Shown here one piece after another: positions 44,097-52,532 of a stretch of 64,000 bases of DNA. Within the stretch, counting starts at the first letter, position 1, and each line of letters begins with the position of its first letter. Source of the stretch: Nitrososphaerota archaeon (GTDB taxonomy: Archaea > Thermoproteota > Nitrososphaeria > Nitrososphaerales > Gagatemarchaeaceae); contig JAFLZV010000003.1 in the NCBI GenBank assembly GCA_029785375.1, positions 41,518 through 105,517 of the forward strand. The letters run 5' to 3'. The notes below the pieces were generated by a model that saw nothing but the letters and a program-made list of their open reading frames with translations, searched no databases and was not told where the DNA came from. The position numbers and the translations under genes were made by a program.

Positions 44097-45163
44097 TTCG
44101 CGTGCCGAGGGTGAAAGTAGGGTTCGTCGGGGTGGGGAGGATGGGTCAGAGCGCCCACTTACGGAACTATGCGGCGCTTCCCGGCTGCGAGGTGGTGGCT
44201 ATCGCTGAGCTAAGGCCAGAGCTGGCAAAGGCCGTGGCCTCGAAGTACGGCGTTCCGCGGGTCTACCGGACCCACATGGAGATGCTCGCGTCGGAAGAGC
44301 TCGATGCCATCGTTGCGCCCCAGCAATATCTTAACCACTGGGCGCTCATCCCGGAACTCCTGAAAGCAGGGCTCCCCCTGTTCGTCGAGAAGCCACTGGC
44401 AGGCTCGGTCGACGCGGCGCGGAAGCTAACCAGCGAATTGGGGCGGAGCAGGTCCTGGGTGATGGTAGGCTATCACAAACGGAGTGACCCCGCAGTAGTC
44501 CGAATGAAGGAGGAGGTGGAGAGCTGGGTGAAGAGCGCGGAAGCAGGGAGTATGACCTACGTAAGGATAACGATGCCACCAGGGGACTGGATAGCAGGGG
44601 GGTTCGATGACCTGGTCAGGACCCAAGAAGAGCCGCCTGAGTTGGAAAGGGAACCGCTACCGGCGGATATGGACGGGAAGACATACAAGGAGTTCCAGTC
44701 CTTCATCAACTACTACATCCACCAGGTCAACCTCCTTAGGCACCTCCTTGGTGAGAGCTATGACGTGGAATACGCGGACCAGTCGATGCGGCTTCTCGTC
44801 GCAAGGAGCAAAAGCGGCGTTCCAGCGACCATAGAGATGCGTCCATACTCGACTTCCCTCGGATGGCAGGAGTCGGCCTTCGTCTCTTTCGATCACGGGT
44901 GGATCAGGGCCGACCTCCCTCCCCCACTCGCGAGGGGGGTGCCCGGCTCCGTGACGATTTTCAGAGATTTCGCGGGCGTCCCTCCTTACACCCTCACCCC
45001 GGAGCTGCCCCCCATCGACGCGATGCGCAATCAGGCCGCGAACTTCATAGAGGCCGTAGATGGGAAGTCCAGGCCGCGTTGTGAAGCCTCGGAAGCGTTG
45101 GAAGACCTAGTGGTAGCGAAGGACTACTTCAGAAGGCTGAAGACGCGCAATCAGGTCGGATGA
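44093..45163 (+). CDS. Gfo/Idh/MocA-family oxidoreductase
   Basis: 356 residues. VKVGFVGVGRMGQSAHLRNY, VEKPLAGS with the catalytic Lys, and FINYYIHQVNLLRHLLG carrying the His of the second half; the usual Asp of the DxxxH motif is not evident. The GTG start overlaps the end of the FG-GAP gene and follows GGGGAGG, a good ribosome site. Substrate unknown; pairing with an FG-GAP protein is unusual. Confidence 0.84.
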   Translation: MIRVPRVKVGFVGVGRMGQSAHLRNYAALPGCEVVAIAELRPELAKAVASKYGVPRVYRTHMEMLASEELDAIVAPQQYLNHWALIPELLKAGLPLFVEKPLAGSVDAARKLTSELGRSRSWVMVGYHKRSDPAVVRMKEEVESWVKSAEAGSMTYVRITMPPGDWIAGGFDDLVRTQEEPPELEREPLPADMDGKTYKEFQSFINYYIHQVNLLRHLLGESYDVEYADQSMRLLVARSKSGVPATIEMRPYSTSLGWQESAFVSFDHGWIRADLPPPLARGVPGSVTIFRDFAGVPPYTLTPELPPIDAMRNQAANFIEAVDGKSRPRCEASEALEDLVVAKDYFRRLKTRNQVG

Positions 45164-45364
45164 CCGGAGAGGTGAAAACGGGCCTGAGGAGAGACCAGGT
45201 TCATCATAGACCCCCACGTCAAATCCTTTGCAGTCGAGCGGACTACACCTCTGAGAGAGGGATGCGTCACCATCTGCTCTGAGATAGGCTCCGAAGGGGA
45301 GCGCAAGAAAGGGTGGGGCGTTGTCTCCGCGGTCGTTACGCCATATGCGAGGACGCCTTGTCAT

Positions 45365-45372
45365 CATTTATT
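45365..45372 (+). promoter_or_regulatory. TATA box of the gene at 45400
   Basis: CATTTATT, about 31 bases before the ATG. Confidence 0.45.
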
Positions 45373-45399
45373 ACGGGACGTGCCGGTACCTAGCGTGGC

Positions 45400-46563
45400 A
45401 TGAAAGCAACGCCTGTTCTCCTTCCGTATGGTTCGCCGGTCCCTGACCTGAAGGGAGGGGTGGCTACCCCTAACCTCGTCTACGACCCTGTCAGGGACAA
45501 GAAATGGATGGTTTTCACAGGATGGTCCGACCCCAAGGGGCTGAAGCGAGAGTGCTACGTGGCGGCGATGGACGACGCCATGAACGTCGACCTGAAGACG
45601 TGCAAGAAGATACTCCCCATGAACTTCCCTGTTGAGACGAACTATACGAATAACACAGTCCGCTGCGCCTTCAACCAGGCTAGGGACGAATACTACGTCA
45701 CATCATCCCATGGCCCGAAGATCATACTCACCGTCTTCGACGGGAGGTGGGAGAGGAAGGGGCACAAAGAGCTCCTGGACTTCGGCAAGGTCAAAGACGC
45801 TGGGTTCCCCGTGAGGCCGTTCGGGGTCTACGGCGCCGGCTCCTCTGCCCTCGGGGTGTCGCCGAACCTCGCGTCTGACGCAGTCGATGTCTACATGGTC
45901 AGAGATTTCGATGATGTCTCGAAAGCCAAGGCGGAGAACCTCGGAGAGGTGGCCCGCTGGGGGAAAGGGAACGACGTGATAGACCTTGTGACCGTGCCTA
46001 GGTTCCAGATCTTCGTCGAGCACGACACCCCGTCGAAGTGGGCGCTGCAGACATACGTCGGACCTACGCCAGACGAAGTGACAGCCAACGACTACTCTAG
46101 CATCGCCACCCTGGGAGCGTCAATCATGCCCCTGCTCGGGCTGGACGACAGTTTCGTCCAGATAGGTCACCCCCACTACACCACCCTCCCAGACGGGCGG
46201 CCCAAGATGTTGGTAGCAGCGTTTAGGGACTCTTGGAGTACCCAGCGAGACACGTCGAAGGAGGGGTACCATCATGAAATCTGGTCGGTCGGTGTGAAGA
46301 CGAGCGTATTCGACCCTAGGTCATACCCAGAGCTGAAGGGCTCGTTCGCAGGGACCAAGAGCAAATGGTACTATGTCGCCGGGGGAAGGAAGCTTCTCGT
46401 CCATGCTAGCGCCCCCGGGACTCTGGAGTCGGTCCTGTCACTTTCAGACGACCCTGCCGCGAATGATATCACGAAGGGATTGAACGTGATAGATTCCCCT
46501 GCGACTTGGGTCAGGCTCTCGTTCTCAAGCACGGAACGCGCTACTTTGGTCGTGCGTCACTGA
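45400..46563 (+). CDS. Unknown protein, possibly a GH43/GH130-like five-bladed propeller
   Basis: 387 residues, not confidently recognised. The N-terminus (TPNLVYDPVRDKKWMVFTGW) and repeated Trp/Tyr-rich strands recall the five-bladed propellers of GH32/43/130, but I cannot point to the three catalytic acids with confidence. No signal peptide. It has its own leaderless promoter and stands between the FG-GAP/Gfo pair and the rhamnonate cluster. Codon use looks like that of the neighbours, and the long clean frame argues that the gene is real. Confidence 0.7.
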   Translation: MKATPVLLPYGSPVPDLKGGVATPNLVYDPVRDKKWMVFTGWSDPKGLKRECYVAAMDDAMNVDLKTCKKILPMNFPVETNYTNNTVRCAFNQARDEYYVTSSHGPKIILTVFDGRWERKGHKELLDFGKVKDAGFPVRPFGVYGAGSSALGVSPNLASDAVDVYMVRDFDDVSKAKAENLGEVARWGKGNDVIDLVTVPRFQIFVEHDTPSKWALQTYVGPTPDEVTANDYSSIATLGASIMPLLGLDDSFVQIGHPHYTTLPDGRPKMLVAAFRDSWSTQRDTSKEGYHHEIWSVGVKTSVFDPRSYPELKGSFAGTKSKWYYVAGGRKLLVHASAPGTLESVLSLSDDPAANDITKGLNVIDSPATWVRLSFSSTERATLVVRH

Positions 46564-46713
46564 GTGTCCCTCTAGGTCGACAGAAGAGGAAGGAGAGCGA
46601 GGAGCAGCCGAGGAGGAAGTATTGAACGACACCATCCGTCGACGGTCCTGGGTATCGGGGCGATGATACGTTATCCGCCATTTACGTGGCCCCCTGTGCA
46701 CGCACATTAGGCG

Positions 46714-47718
46714 TCAGGACTCGAGCAGAATCTTCGAGAAGGGGGACCCCCGCACGAGCTCCGCGAAGGCTTCCCCGCCCTTGGCGAGCTCCCTGACAAC
46801 CATCCACCCTCCTGAAGTGTCAAGAAGGTTCCCGGACAACATGACGCCTCGCCGGAAGTCATCGTCCGCATAGGAGAAAGACCCCTTGACCGCTATTTCA
46901 CTTCTGACCACCACGTTCCCGGGGAGAATGGTGTCATTCTCGTGGAGGCCGATGAAGACTACGGTCCCGCCTCTTCGCACGCTCTCTATGGCGAGCCTTC
47001 TTGTCTGCCCGTGCCCTACCGCATCGATTACTCTTTCGAACCCCCCGTTGGCCAGCCTTTTCAACGAAGTGTCCGCGTCCTTCCCCGAAGTGTCTACGAC
47101 ATCGGTAGCACCCCACCATCTCTTCGCTCCGTCGAGGCGTCTCCCGTTCACGTCGGCGACCGCAACTTCAGAAGCGCCGCTGGCCGCTAGTACCCGGGCG
47201 CACATGAGCCCGATTACCCCCGCCCCCATGACCAGGGCCCTGTCCCCCACCCTGACGCCGGAGTGCCGGACCGCCCTGATGGCGCATGCCAAGGGTTCAA
47301 CGAGGGCCCCTCTAACGGGGTCGGTGACTGGATAGGACGCCGTCGCTGGGACGTTCACGTAGTCAGCGAACGACCCGGGGACCTGAATCCCTATGACCTT
47401 ACGGTCAAGGCAGAGCTGCCGGTCACCGGCGAGGCAGTAACTGCACTTTCCGCAGGAGAGTAGGGGGTTCACCGTCACCAACCTCCCGGCCATCCCGTCG
47501 GGGACACCCTTCCCCACGTCCCGCACCGTCCCGGAGAACTCATGCCCCATTACGAGCGGGGGTTTGCGCAGGTCGTTCTCTCCGAGATACCCCGACAGGT
47601 CGGAGCCGCAAATCCCTGTATGGCTCACCTCTATGGTCACCCATCCTTCAGGCGGCCCTTCCTTGACGACATCTCGGAGCTCCATCCTGCGGATGCCTAC
47701 CCACACCAAGGCCCTCAA
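46714..47718 (-). CDS. Zinc-dependent alcohol/polyol dehydrogenase (MDR)
   Basis: About 334 residues. Catalytic zinc site in HTGICGSD and MGHEFSG; structural zinc by four Cys in SCGKCSYCLAGDRQLC; NAD motif VMGAGVIGLM. Typical of sorbitol/threonine-dehydrogenase-like MDR proteins that oxidise sugars, polyols or keto-deoxy acids. The ATG at 47748 lies upstream of the predicted transcript start, so TTG 47718 (RALVWVG) is used. Divergent from the L-rhamnonate dehydratase with a common TATA element, so probably an L-rhamnose or keto-deoxy-rhamnonate dehydrogenase (inference). Confidence 0.87.
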   Translation of the reverse strand: MRALVWVGIRRMELRDVVKEGPPEGWVTIEVSHTGICGSDLSGYLGENDLRKPPLVMGHEFSGTVRDVGKGVPDGMAGRLVTVNPLLSCGKCSYCLAGDRQLCLDRKVIGIQVPGSFADYVNVPATASYPVTDPVRGALVEPLACAIRAVRHSGVRVGDRALVMGAGVIGLMCARVLAASGASEVAVADVNGRRLDGAKRWWGATDVVDTSGKDADTSLKRLANGGFERVIDAVGHGQTRRLAIESVRRGGTVVFIGLHENDTILPGNVVVRSEIAVKGSFSYADDDFRRGVMLSGNLLDTSGGWMVVRELAKGGEAFAELVRGSPFSKILLES

Positions 47719-47748
47719 ATCGAAAGCGCCAAGGGGCAGTCGGTACAT

Positions 47749-47758
47749 CCTTTAATCC
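47749..47758. promoter_or_regulatory. Symmetrical TATA element shared by divergent genes
   Basis: CCTTTAATCC (minus-strand reading GGATTAAAGG). It predicts transcription from about 47728 leftward (MDR gene) and 47780 rightward (rhamnonate dehydratase). It is the only clear TATA-like box between the two genes. Confidence 0.45.
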
Positions 47759-47814
47759 TTCACCCCTCCACGGGGGCAGCGAGAGGTTCGATAGTCACGA
47801 GGAAGATAACTGAA

Positions 47815-48999
47815 GTGCGGGCGTATTACTCTAGTGGAGGGGGAGGGGACTATCACGACCAAGACAACAGGCACTGGATAGTCGGTAAGATTTCGACCCC
47901 CATGTCGAGGTATCCCGAGTACAGGGCGACCAGGAAGTCGTGGGGGATCGACGTCCTCGGAACCCTTGTCGTCGAGGTCGAATCGGACGACGGGACCACC
48001 GGGTTAGGGGTGAGTACGGGTGGATTCCCCGCTGCCTGGATTGTCGAGAACCACCTATCTCGGTTCCTGCTGGGCAAGCGCCCTGACCAGACAGAACTGA
48101 TATGGAACCAGATGTTCCTCTCGACGGCATACTACGGGCGGAAGGGGCTCGTGATGAATGCGATATCTGCGGTTGACCTGGCCCTCTGGGACCTCCTCGG
48201 CAAGCAGCGAAGCGAACCGGTCTGTGAGATGATTGGAGGAACGGTCAGGGAGGAGATGCCCATGTACGCGACGGGGCCCCGCCCTGACCTAGCTAAGAAG
48301 ATGGGATTCGTGGGGGGAAAGCTTCCGCTGATACACTCTCCCGCAGAAGGGGAGGAGGGTTTCAAGAAGAACGTATCAGCCTTCCAGGAGATGAGAAACC
48401 GAGTGGGGGAGGAATTCATGTTGATGTACGACTGCTGGATGAGCCTCGACCTGCCATACGCCAAGAAGCTTTCCCACAGGCTGGCCCCCGAAGGACTGAA
48501 GTGGATAGAGGAGTGCTTCCTCCCAGATTACTACTCCGATTACGCAGAGCTGAGGCGCTCCGTCCCTCCGGGGGTTCTTGTTGCGACCGGGGAACACGAA
48601 TACACGAGATATGGTTTCGCGCAGTTGCTCGAGACGGGAGGGGCGGACGTCATCCAGCCGGACGTGACCTGGTGCGGTGGCCTCACCGAGCTCCTCAAGA
48701 TCGCTTCCCTGGCCGACTCCAGGAGGGTCTTGACCATCCCTCACGGGTCAAGCGTGTACAGCTACCACTTCGTGATGACGAGGGAGAACACCCCTTTCGC
48801 TGAGTTTCTCATGATGGCCCCGGATGCGGCTTCTGTCGTACCGATGTTCCACCCCCTGCTCTTAGACGAACCCGTCCCGCAGGGGGGGAAGGTCAGACTC
48901 ACCCGAAAGCCAGGGTTCGGAGTCAGGCTGAACAAGGCCATCGAACTTGAAAGGATGAAGATGGACACCAGCAAGAGGGGGACTGAGCGTCGCCGTTGA
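47815..48999 (+). CDS. rhmD: L-rhamnonate dehydratase
   Basis: About 394 residues, with very clear family identity: GGGGDYHDQ, RYPEYRATRKSWGIDVLGT, FYGRKGL-like YYGRKGL, MYATGPRPDLAKKMGF, ligands D206 (MYDCW), E232 (IEECF) and E260 (TGEHE), then H310 in PHGSSVYSYHF. Converts L-rhamnonate to 2-keto-3-deoxy-L-rhamnonate. Start is uncertain: conserved sequence begins at KITEVRAYY, but after the predicted transcript start the only in-frame canonical start is GTG 47815 within that strand; a rare start a few codons upstream is possible. The next gene overlaps its stop. Confidence 0.9.
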   Translation: MRAYYSSGGGGDYHDQDNRHWIVGKISTPMSRYPEYRATRKSWGIDVLGTLVVEVESDDGTTGLGVSTGGFPAAWIVENHLSRFLLGKRPDQTELIWNQMFLSTAYYGRKGLVMNAISAVDLALWDLLGKQRSEPVCEMIGGTVREEMPMYATGPRPDLAKKMGFVGGKLPLIHSPAEGEEGFKKNVSAFQEMRNRVGEEFMLMYDCWMSLDLPYAKKLSHRLAPEGLKWIEECFLPDYYSDYAELRRSVPPGVLVATGEHEYTRYGFAQLLETGGADVIQPDVTWCGGLTELLKIASLADSRRVLTIPHGSSVYSYHFVMTRENTPFAEFLMMAPDAASVVPMFHPLLLDEPVPQGGKVRLTRKPGFGVRLNKAIELERMKMDTSKRGTERRR

Positions 49000-50039
49000 C
49001 GGTCAAGTCTAAATCGATGGCTGTGGTGGAAGCCGGGAAGCCGCTCATGCCCATGGAAATCGAGGTCACAGAGCCCGGAGAGGGTGACCGGGGGGTCGTA
49101 TTGAAGATGGGCGGGGCTGGGATGTGCAGGACAGACCTCAGACTCTGGCGGGGAAAGGAGCCAAGACCTGGATACGTCCTGCCTTTCGTCCTCGGCCATG
49201 AAAACGCAGGCGTGGTATACGAAACGGGGGGTGGAGTCGAGGCATTCAAGAGAGGGGACAAGGTCGTGGTCTATGCTGTCTGGGGGGACCTGACCTGCAG
49301 GTACTGCAGACAGGGTTATGTGATGCTGTGCAAGAACCAGAAAATCCCGGGGCAGTCATACTACTACGGTGGGTATGCCGAATACATGTATGTCCCAGAC
49401 TCATCCTTCCTGGTCGGTGCGGGTGACATCGACCTCGCTGAAGCGGCGCCGTTAGCCGACGCCGGGGTGACCTCCTATTCGGCGGTGAAGAAGGCATTGA
49501 GCAAGACGGAACCAGGTTCTCTCCTGATACTCTACGGCGTCGGGGGGTTGGCTGGCTACGCCATCCAGCTTGTTAAGGCGCTCGCCCCGGCTTCGAAGAT
49601 CGTTGCAGTATCAAGACGGAAGGAAAAACTGGAATGGGCCATGGAGCTCGGGGCTGACGAAGGAATCACCCCCGAGAAGCTGAGGGAGACCGTGGATAGG
49701 GAAACGCATGGAGAGGGGGCGGGGGCAGCGGTCGACTTCGTCGGGACCGCGGAGTCGACAATGAACATAGAGAAGATTCTGGAAGGGGGAGGATGCATAA
49801 TAGAGGTCGGCATGGAAGGCGAGAACCTGGTGATGCCTACTTTCGGGACCACTGTCTGGGAGCACGAGCTCATCGGCAGCAACTACGGCACCATCGAAGA
49901 GCTCGCCGCTGTCACAAAGATGGCAGCCGACGGGAAGATAAACTCCTACATCGTCAAGAAACGGCTATCTGACGTCAACGAAGCAATTGAAGGCCTCGAC
50001 CGGGGGGAGGTCCTTGGTCGTTACGTGCTTGTTCCTTAG
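48996..50039 (+). CDS. Zinc-dependent alcohol dehydrogenase, archaeal SsADH-like
   Basis: 347 residues. Catalytic zinc in GMCRTDLRLW and LGHENAG; structural zinc site TCRYCRQGYVMLC has three Cys, with Asp in the place of the first, comparable with the Glu found in Sulfolobus alcohol dehydrogenase. NAD motif YGVGGLAGYA. TTG start overlaps the dehydratase stop (TTGA). In a rhamnose pathway it could oxidise or reduce lactaldehyde or act on a keto-deoxy acid; this is inference. Confidence 0.87.
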   Translation: MTVKSKSMAVVEAGKPLMPMEIEVTEPGEGDRGVVLKMGGAGMCRTDLRLWRGKEPRPGYVLPFVLGHENAGVVYETGGGVEAFKRGDKVVVYAVWGDLTCRYCRQGYVMLCKNQKIPGQSYYYGGYAEYMYVPDSSFLVGAGDIDLAEAAPLADAGVTSYSAVKKALSKTEPGSLLILYGVGGLAGYAIQLVKALAPASKIVAVSRRKEKLEWAMELGADEGITPEKLRETVDRETHGEGAGAAVDFVGTAESTMNIEKILEGGGCIIEVGMEGENLVMPTFGTTVWEHELIGSNYGTIEELAAVTKMAADGKINSYIVKKRLSDVNEAIEGLDRGEVLGRYVLVP

Positions 50040-50041
50040 AG

Positions 50042-50830
50042 GTGCGGGAGCCGTTGATCAAAAATCTCTGGATGTTCAAGGTCGGTGAGCATGGCGATGT
50101 TCCAGCCCCGGAAGTGTATTGGATGCAGGGGTTCGGGGCCTGGGTGAGACTGTCCTTCTACTCCTTCCTCGTAGATACCGCGGACGGGTATCTTCTGGTA
50201 AACACAGGGCTCCCCAAAGACCTCACGGACCGGAACAACTTCCTCAAGAAGTGGGCGAATGACGACAGATGCAAATTCACTGTCTCCGAGGATCAGAAGA
50301 TTGAGAACGCCCTGAAGAAGGCAGGCGTAGGGCCGGCGGACGTGGCTCATGTGGTAGTGACCCCGGTGCAAGACTACACAGTCGGGCGACTGGACCTCTT
50401 CCGGAACGCCCAGCTTTACTTCTCGATGCGTGGTTGGTTCGAGGACGTTGTGACCCCAGGCAAGTCGGCATTCATCTCTCGGGACGTGTTTCTTCCCAAA
50501 TACGTCCGCCAATTCCTCTTCGAAGATGCCTGGGACAGGATAAGGCTAGTCGAGGACCAGGAGATAGTCGAAGGGGTCTCGGTCAGATGGACCGGAGGAC
50601 ACCACAGGAGTTCTATGTCGGTCCTCCTGCAGACCAAGGACGGCATCATCAGCATCACCGACTCAGCCTTCACCTGGAAGAACCTGGAGGAGAACATCCC
50701 CATAGGTATCGCGGAGGACGTTGGCGAATGTCTTGGCGCCTACTCTTATCTCAAGATGGTGAGCAAGAGCATCATACCTGCATACGATCCTGACAACGTC
50801 GTGAGGTACAATAGATACTTGCTTCGTTAG
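50042..50830 (+). CDS. Metallo-beta-lactamase-fold protein lacking the HxHxDH metal site
   Basis: 262 residues. The overall course is that of lactonase-type MBL proteins (SFLVDTADGYLLVNTGLP, RNAQLYFSMRGWFED, RWTGGHHRSSMSVL, SITDSAF). But the metal motif, normally THxHxDHxGN before LDLF, reads TPVQDYTVGR, so all four ligands are gone; the later His and Asp remain. It starts at GTG 50042, two bases after the alcohol dehydrogenase stop, third gene of the rhamnonate operon. A lactonase role would fit the pathway, but activity without zinc is doubtful. Confidence 0.75.
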   Translation: MREPLIKNLWMFKVGEHGDVPAPEVYWMQGFGAWVRLSFYSFLVDTADGYLLVNTGLPKDLTDRNNFLKKWANDDRCKFTVSEDQKIENALKKAGVGPADVAHVVVTPVQDYTVGRLDLFRNAQLYFSMRGWFEDVVTPGKSAFISRDVFLPKYVRQFLFEDAWDRIRLVEDQEIVEGVSVRWTGGHHRSSMSVLLQTKDGIISITDSAFTWKNLEENIPIGIAEDVGECLGAYSYLKMVSKSIIPAYDPDNVVRYNRYLLR

Positions 50831-50877
50831 CCTTGTCGCTCATACAGACGCCGCTCTTATCTTCCAGGACCGCTAAG

Positions 50878-50887
50878 GTTAATCTAG
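50878..50887 (+). promoter_or_regulatory. TATA-like box before the gene at 50916
   Basis: GGTTAATCTA, about 34 bases before ATG 50916. Confidence 0.35.
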
Positions 50888-50915
50888 ACTCCTTCTAGGC
50901 GGTCACTGTTCAAAA

Positions 50916-52175
50916 ATGAAGCTAAGAATCTCAGACGTCAAGGCGGCGTCAGTAGAGGGCAACTACCAGTGGACGTTCGTCAAAGTATACGCGGGGGACT
51001 CGTTCGGCATCGGCGAGGGTTTCCCGGCGCCCCAGCTAGAATCGGTAGTGAAAGAGTATTCCCCGCTCATCATAGGTGAGGACGCCTCTGACCTGAGGAG
51101 GATTATGGACAAGCTAAGGTGGGCCGCCATCCCCCACGGCCCCTGGGGGGTGAGCTCCCATGCTTTCTCAGCCATCGAACTCGCCATCCTGGACCTCCTC
51201 GGGAAGAACCTCAACGTGCCAGTCTACGACCTGCTAGGGGGGAAGTTCGGGGACAGGGTGCGCGTTTATGTCGACACTCACGCGGGGAAGTCCCTCGAAT
51301 CCCTGAGCAGGATAGTAGTCCCTATCACTCCCAAGTGGGCGAAGGAAGCGGGTGCGAAGGAGGCCAAGGGAGAGGAGAACGTCCCGCACCACGGACGCCT
51401 CGCGCCCATGGACTATTCTGACGAGTACAGCCCGGCCGCGTATGGGGCGAGAGCGAAGGAGATGAAGAAGGAAGGTTACACCGCGATAAAGTTCGACCTC
51501 GATGTCCCCACTCCTTACACTACCGTCCACTCACAGGAGATCGGCTCGCTGAGCAACAGAGAGGTCGGGTACCTGGCCGACCTTGTCTCGGCTGTTAGAA
51601 AGGGAGCGGGCGATGACACGGACATCCTTTTCGACCTTCACTGGAAATACGACGTGAAGAGTTCAATCGCTCTGGCCAAGGCTATCGAAAAGCACGGGGT
51701 CATGTGGTTGGAGGACCCTGTCCCGCCTGAGAACGTGGCACTACTGAGGGAGGTCACTTCGGCTACTAGCGTCCCAATAGCGACGGGTGAGAACCACTAC
51801 GGGAGATATCAGTTCGCCGAAGTGCTCAAGACAGGGATACGGGTTGTCACCCCGGACGCGGCCAAAGCAGGGGGCCTCCTCGAATGCATGCTGATCTCGC
51901 AGATGGCTGCTATGGGGGAAGTGACAGTCTCTCTGCACAACATAAGCAGCCCCATCGGGACAATGGCACAAGCGCATCTCATGGCCGCCATCCCCAACTC
52001 AGGGGTTCTCGAATTTCATGGTCACGACGTCCCCATCTGGGGGAAGATTGTAAAGCGAGGGGACAGGTTGATCCAGAACGGGTACATCACCCTTGGGGAC
52101 GAGCCTGGGTTTGGCGTCGACCTAGACGAGAAGGTAGCATCCAGATACGCTCTCGGCGGCAAGTTCGACCTCTGA
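50916..52175 (+). CDS. Enolase-superfamily sugar-acid dehydratase
   Basis: 419 residues. Ligands D240 (FDLHWKYD), E266 (WLEDPVPPE) and E292 (ATGENHYG), with H242 and H341 (SLHNISSP) as probable acid and base; spacing follows that of the two GalD-like proteins. An insertion of about 30 residues (residues 135-170, Lys- and His-rich) distinguishes it. Aldonate dehydratase is likely, substrate unknown. Lies 86 bases after the MBL-like gene on the same strand and has its own TATA-like box. Confidence 0.85.
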   Translation: MKLRISDVKAASVEGNYQWTFVKVYAGDSFGIGEGFPAPQLESVVKEYSPLIIGEDASDLRRIMDKLRWAAIPHGPWGVSSHAFSAIELAILDLLGKNLNVPVYDLLGGKFGDRVRVYVDTHAGKSLESLSRIVVPITPKWAKEAGAKEAKGEENVPHHGRLAPMDYSDEYSPAAYGARAKEMKKEGYTAIKFDLDVPTPYTTVHSQEIGSLSNREVGYLADLVSAVRKGAGDDTDILFDLHWKYDVKSSIALAKAIEKHGVMWLEDPVPPENVALLREVTSATSVPIATGENHYGRYQFAEVLKTGIRVVTPDAAKAGGLLECMLISQMAAMGEVTVSLHNISSPIGTMAQAHLMAAIPNSGVLEFHGHDVPIWGKIVKRGDRLIQNGYITLGDEPGFGVDLDEKVASRYALGGKFDL

Positions 52176-52532
52176 GTGGCGCGGTCCCGCAAGCGTGGCG
52201 AGAGACGCAGAGTGGTCACTTCGCCATCGCTGTCGCCATCCTTCCTGCGTTCCGCGTTTCTTCAGCTTCGGTGGACGAAAGTCGCTCTACACGACGGCGC
52301 GACATGTGGTCCGAACACGCCGTGGGAGGTTCGTCCCGACGCTCGCCCCGCTCGTACTCTAGGTCCCTTTCCCTGTCCCTAACGAGCCGCTGGGCGCTGA
52401 CGCCACTGGGGCTGGGAGGCTCTTGGTCGCGCTGGGGGTCTCCTTATCCACCGCAGTTTTGGTTGGGACGGGATTCCGGGATTTCTAGCGCCGTCTTGCA
52501 CGCTCTGAAAACAAAGGAGCGAGGGTCCCCGT
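52176..52532. other. Intergenic region between convergent genes
   Basis: No gene or RNA recognised. It marks the change from the sugar region to the more G+C-rich core genes. Confidence 0.35.

Noticed and set aside
47719-47748. ATG 47748 as start of the MDR dehydrogenase
   Set aside because: It lies upstream of the predicted transcript start and adds ten residues before the conserved N-terminus.
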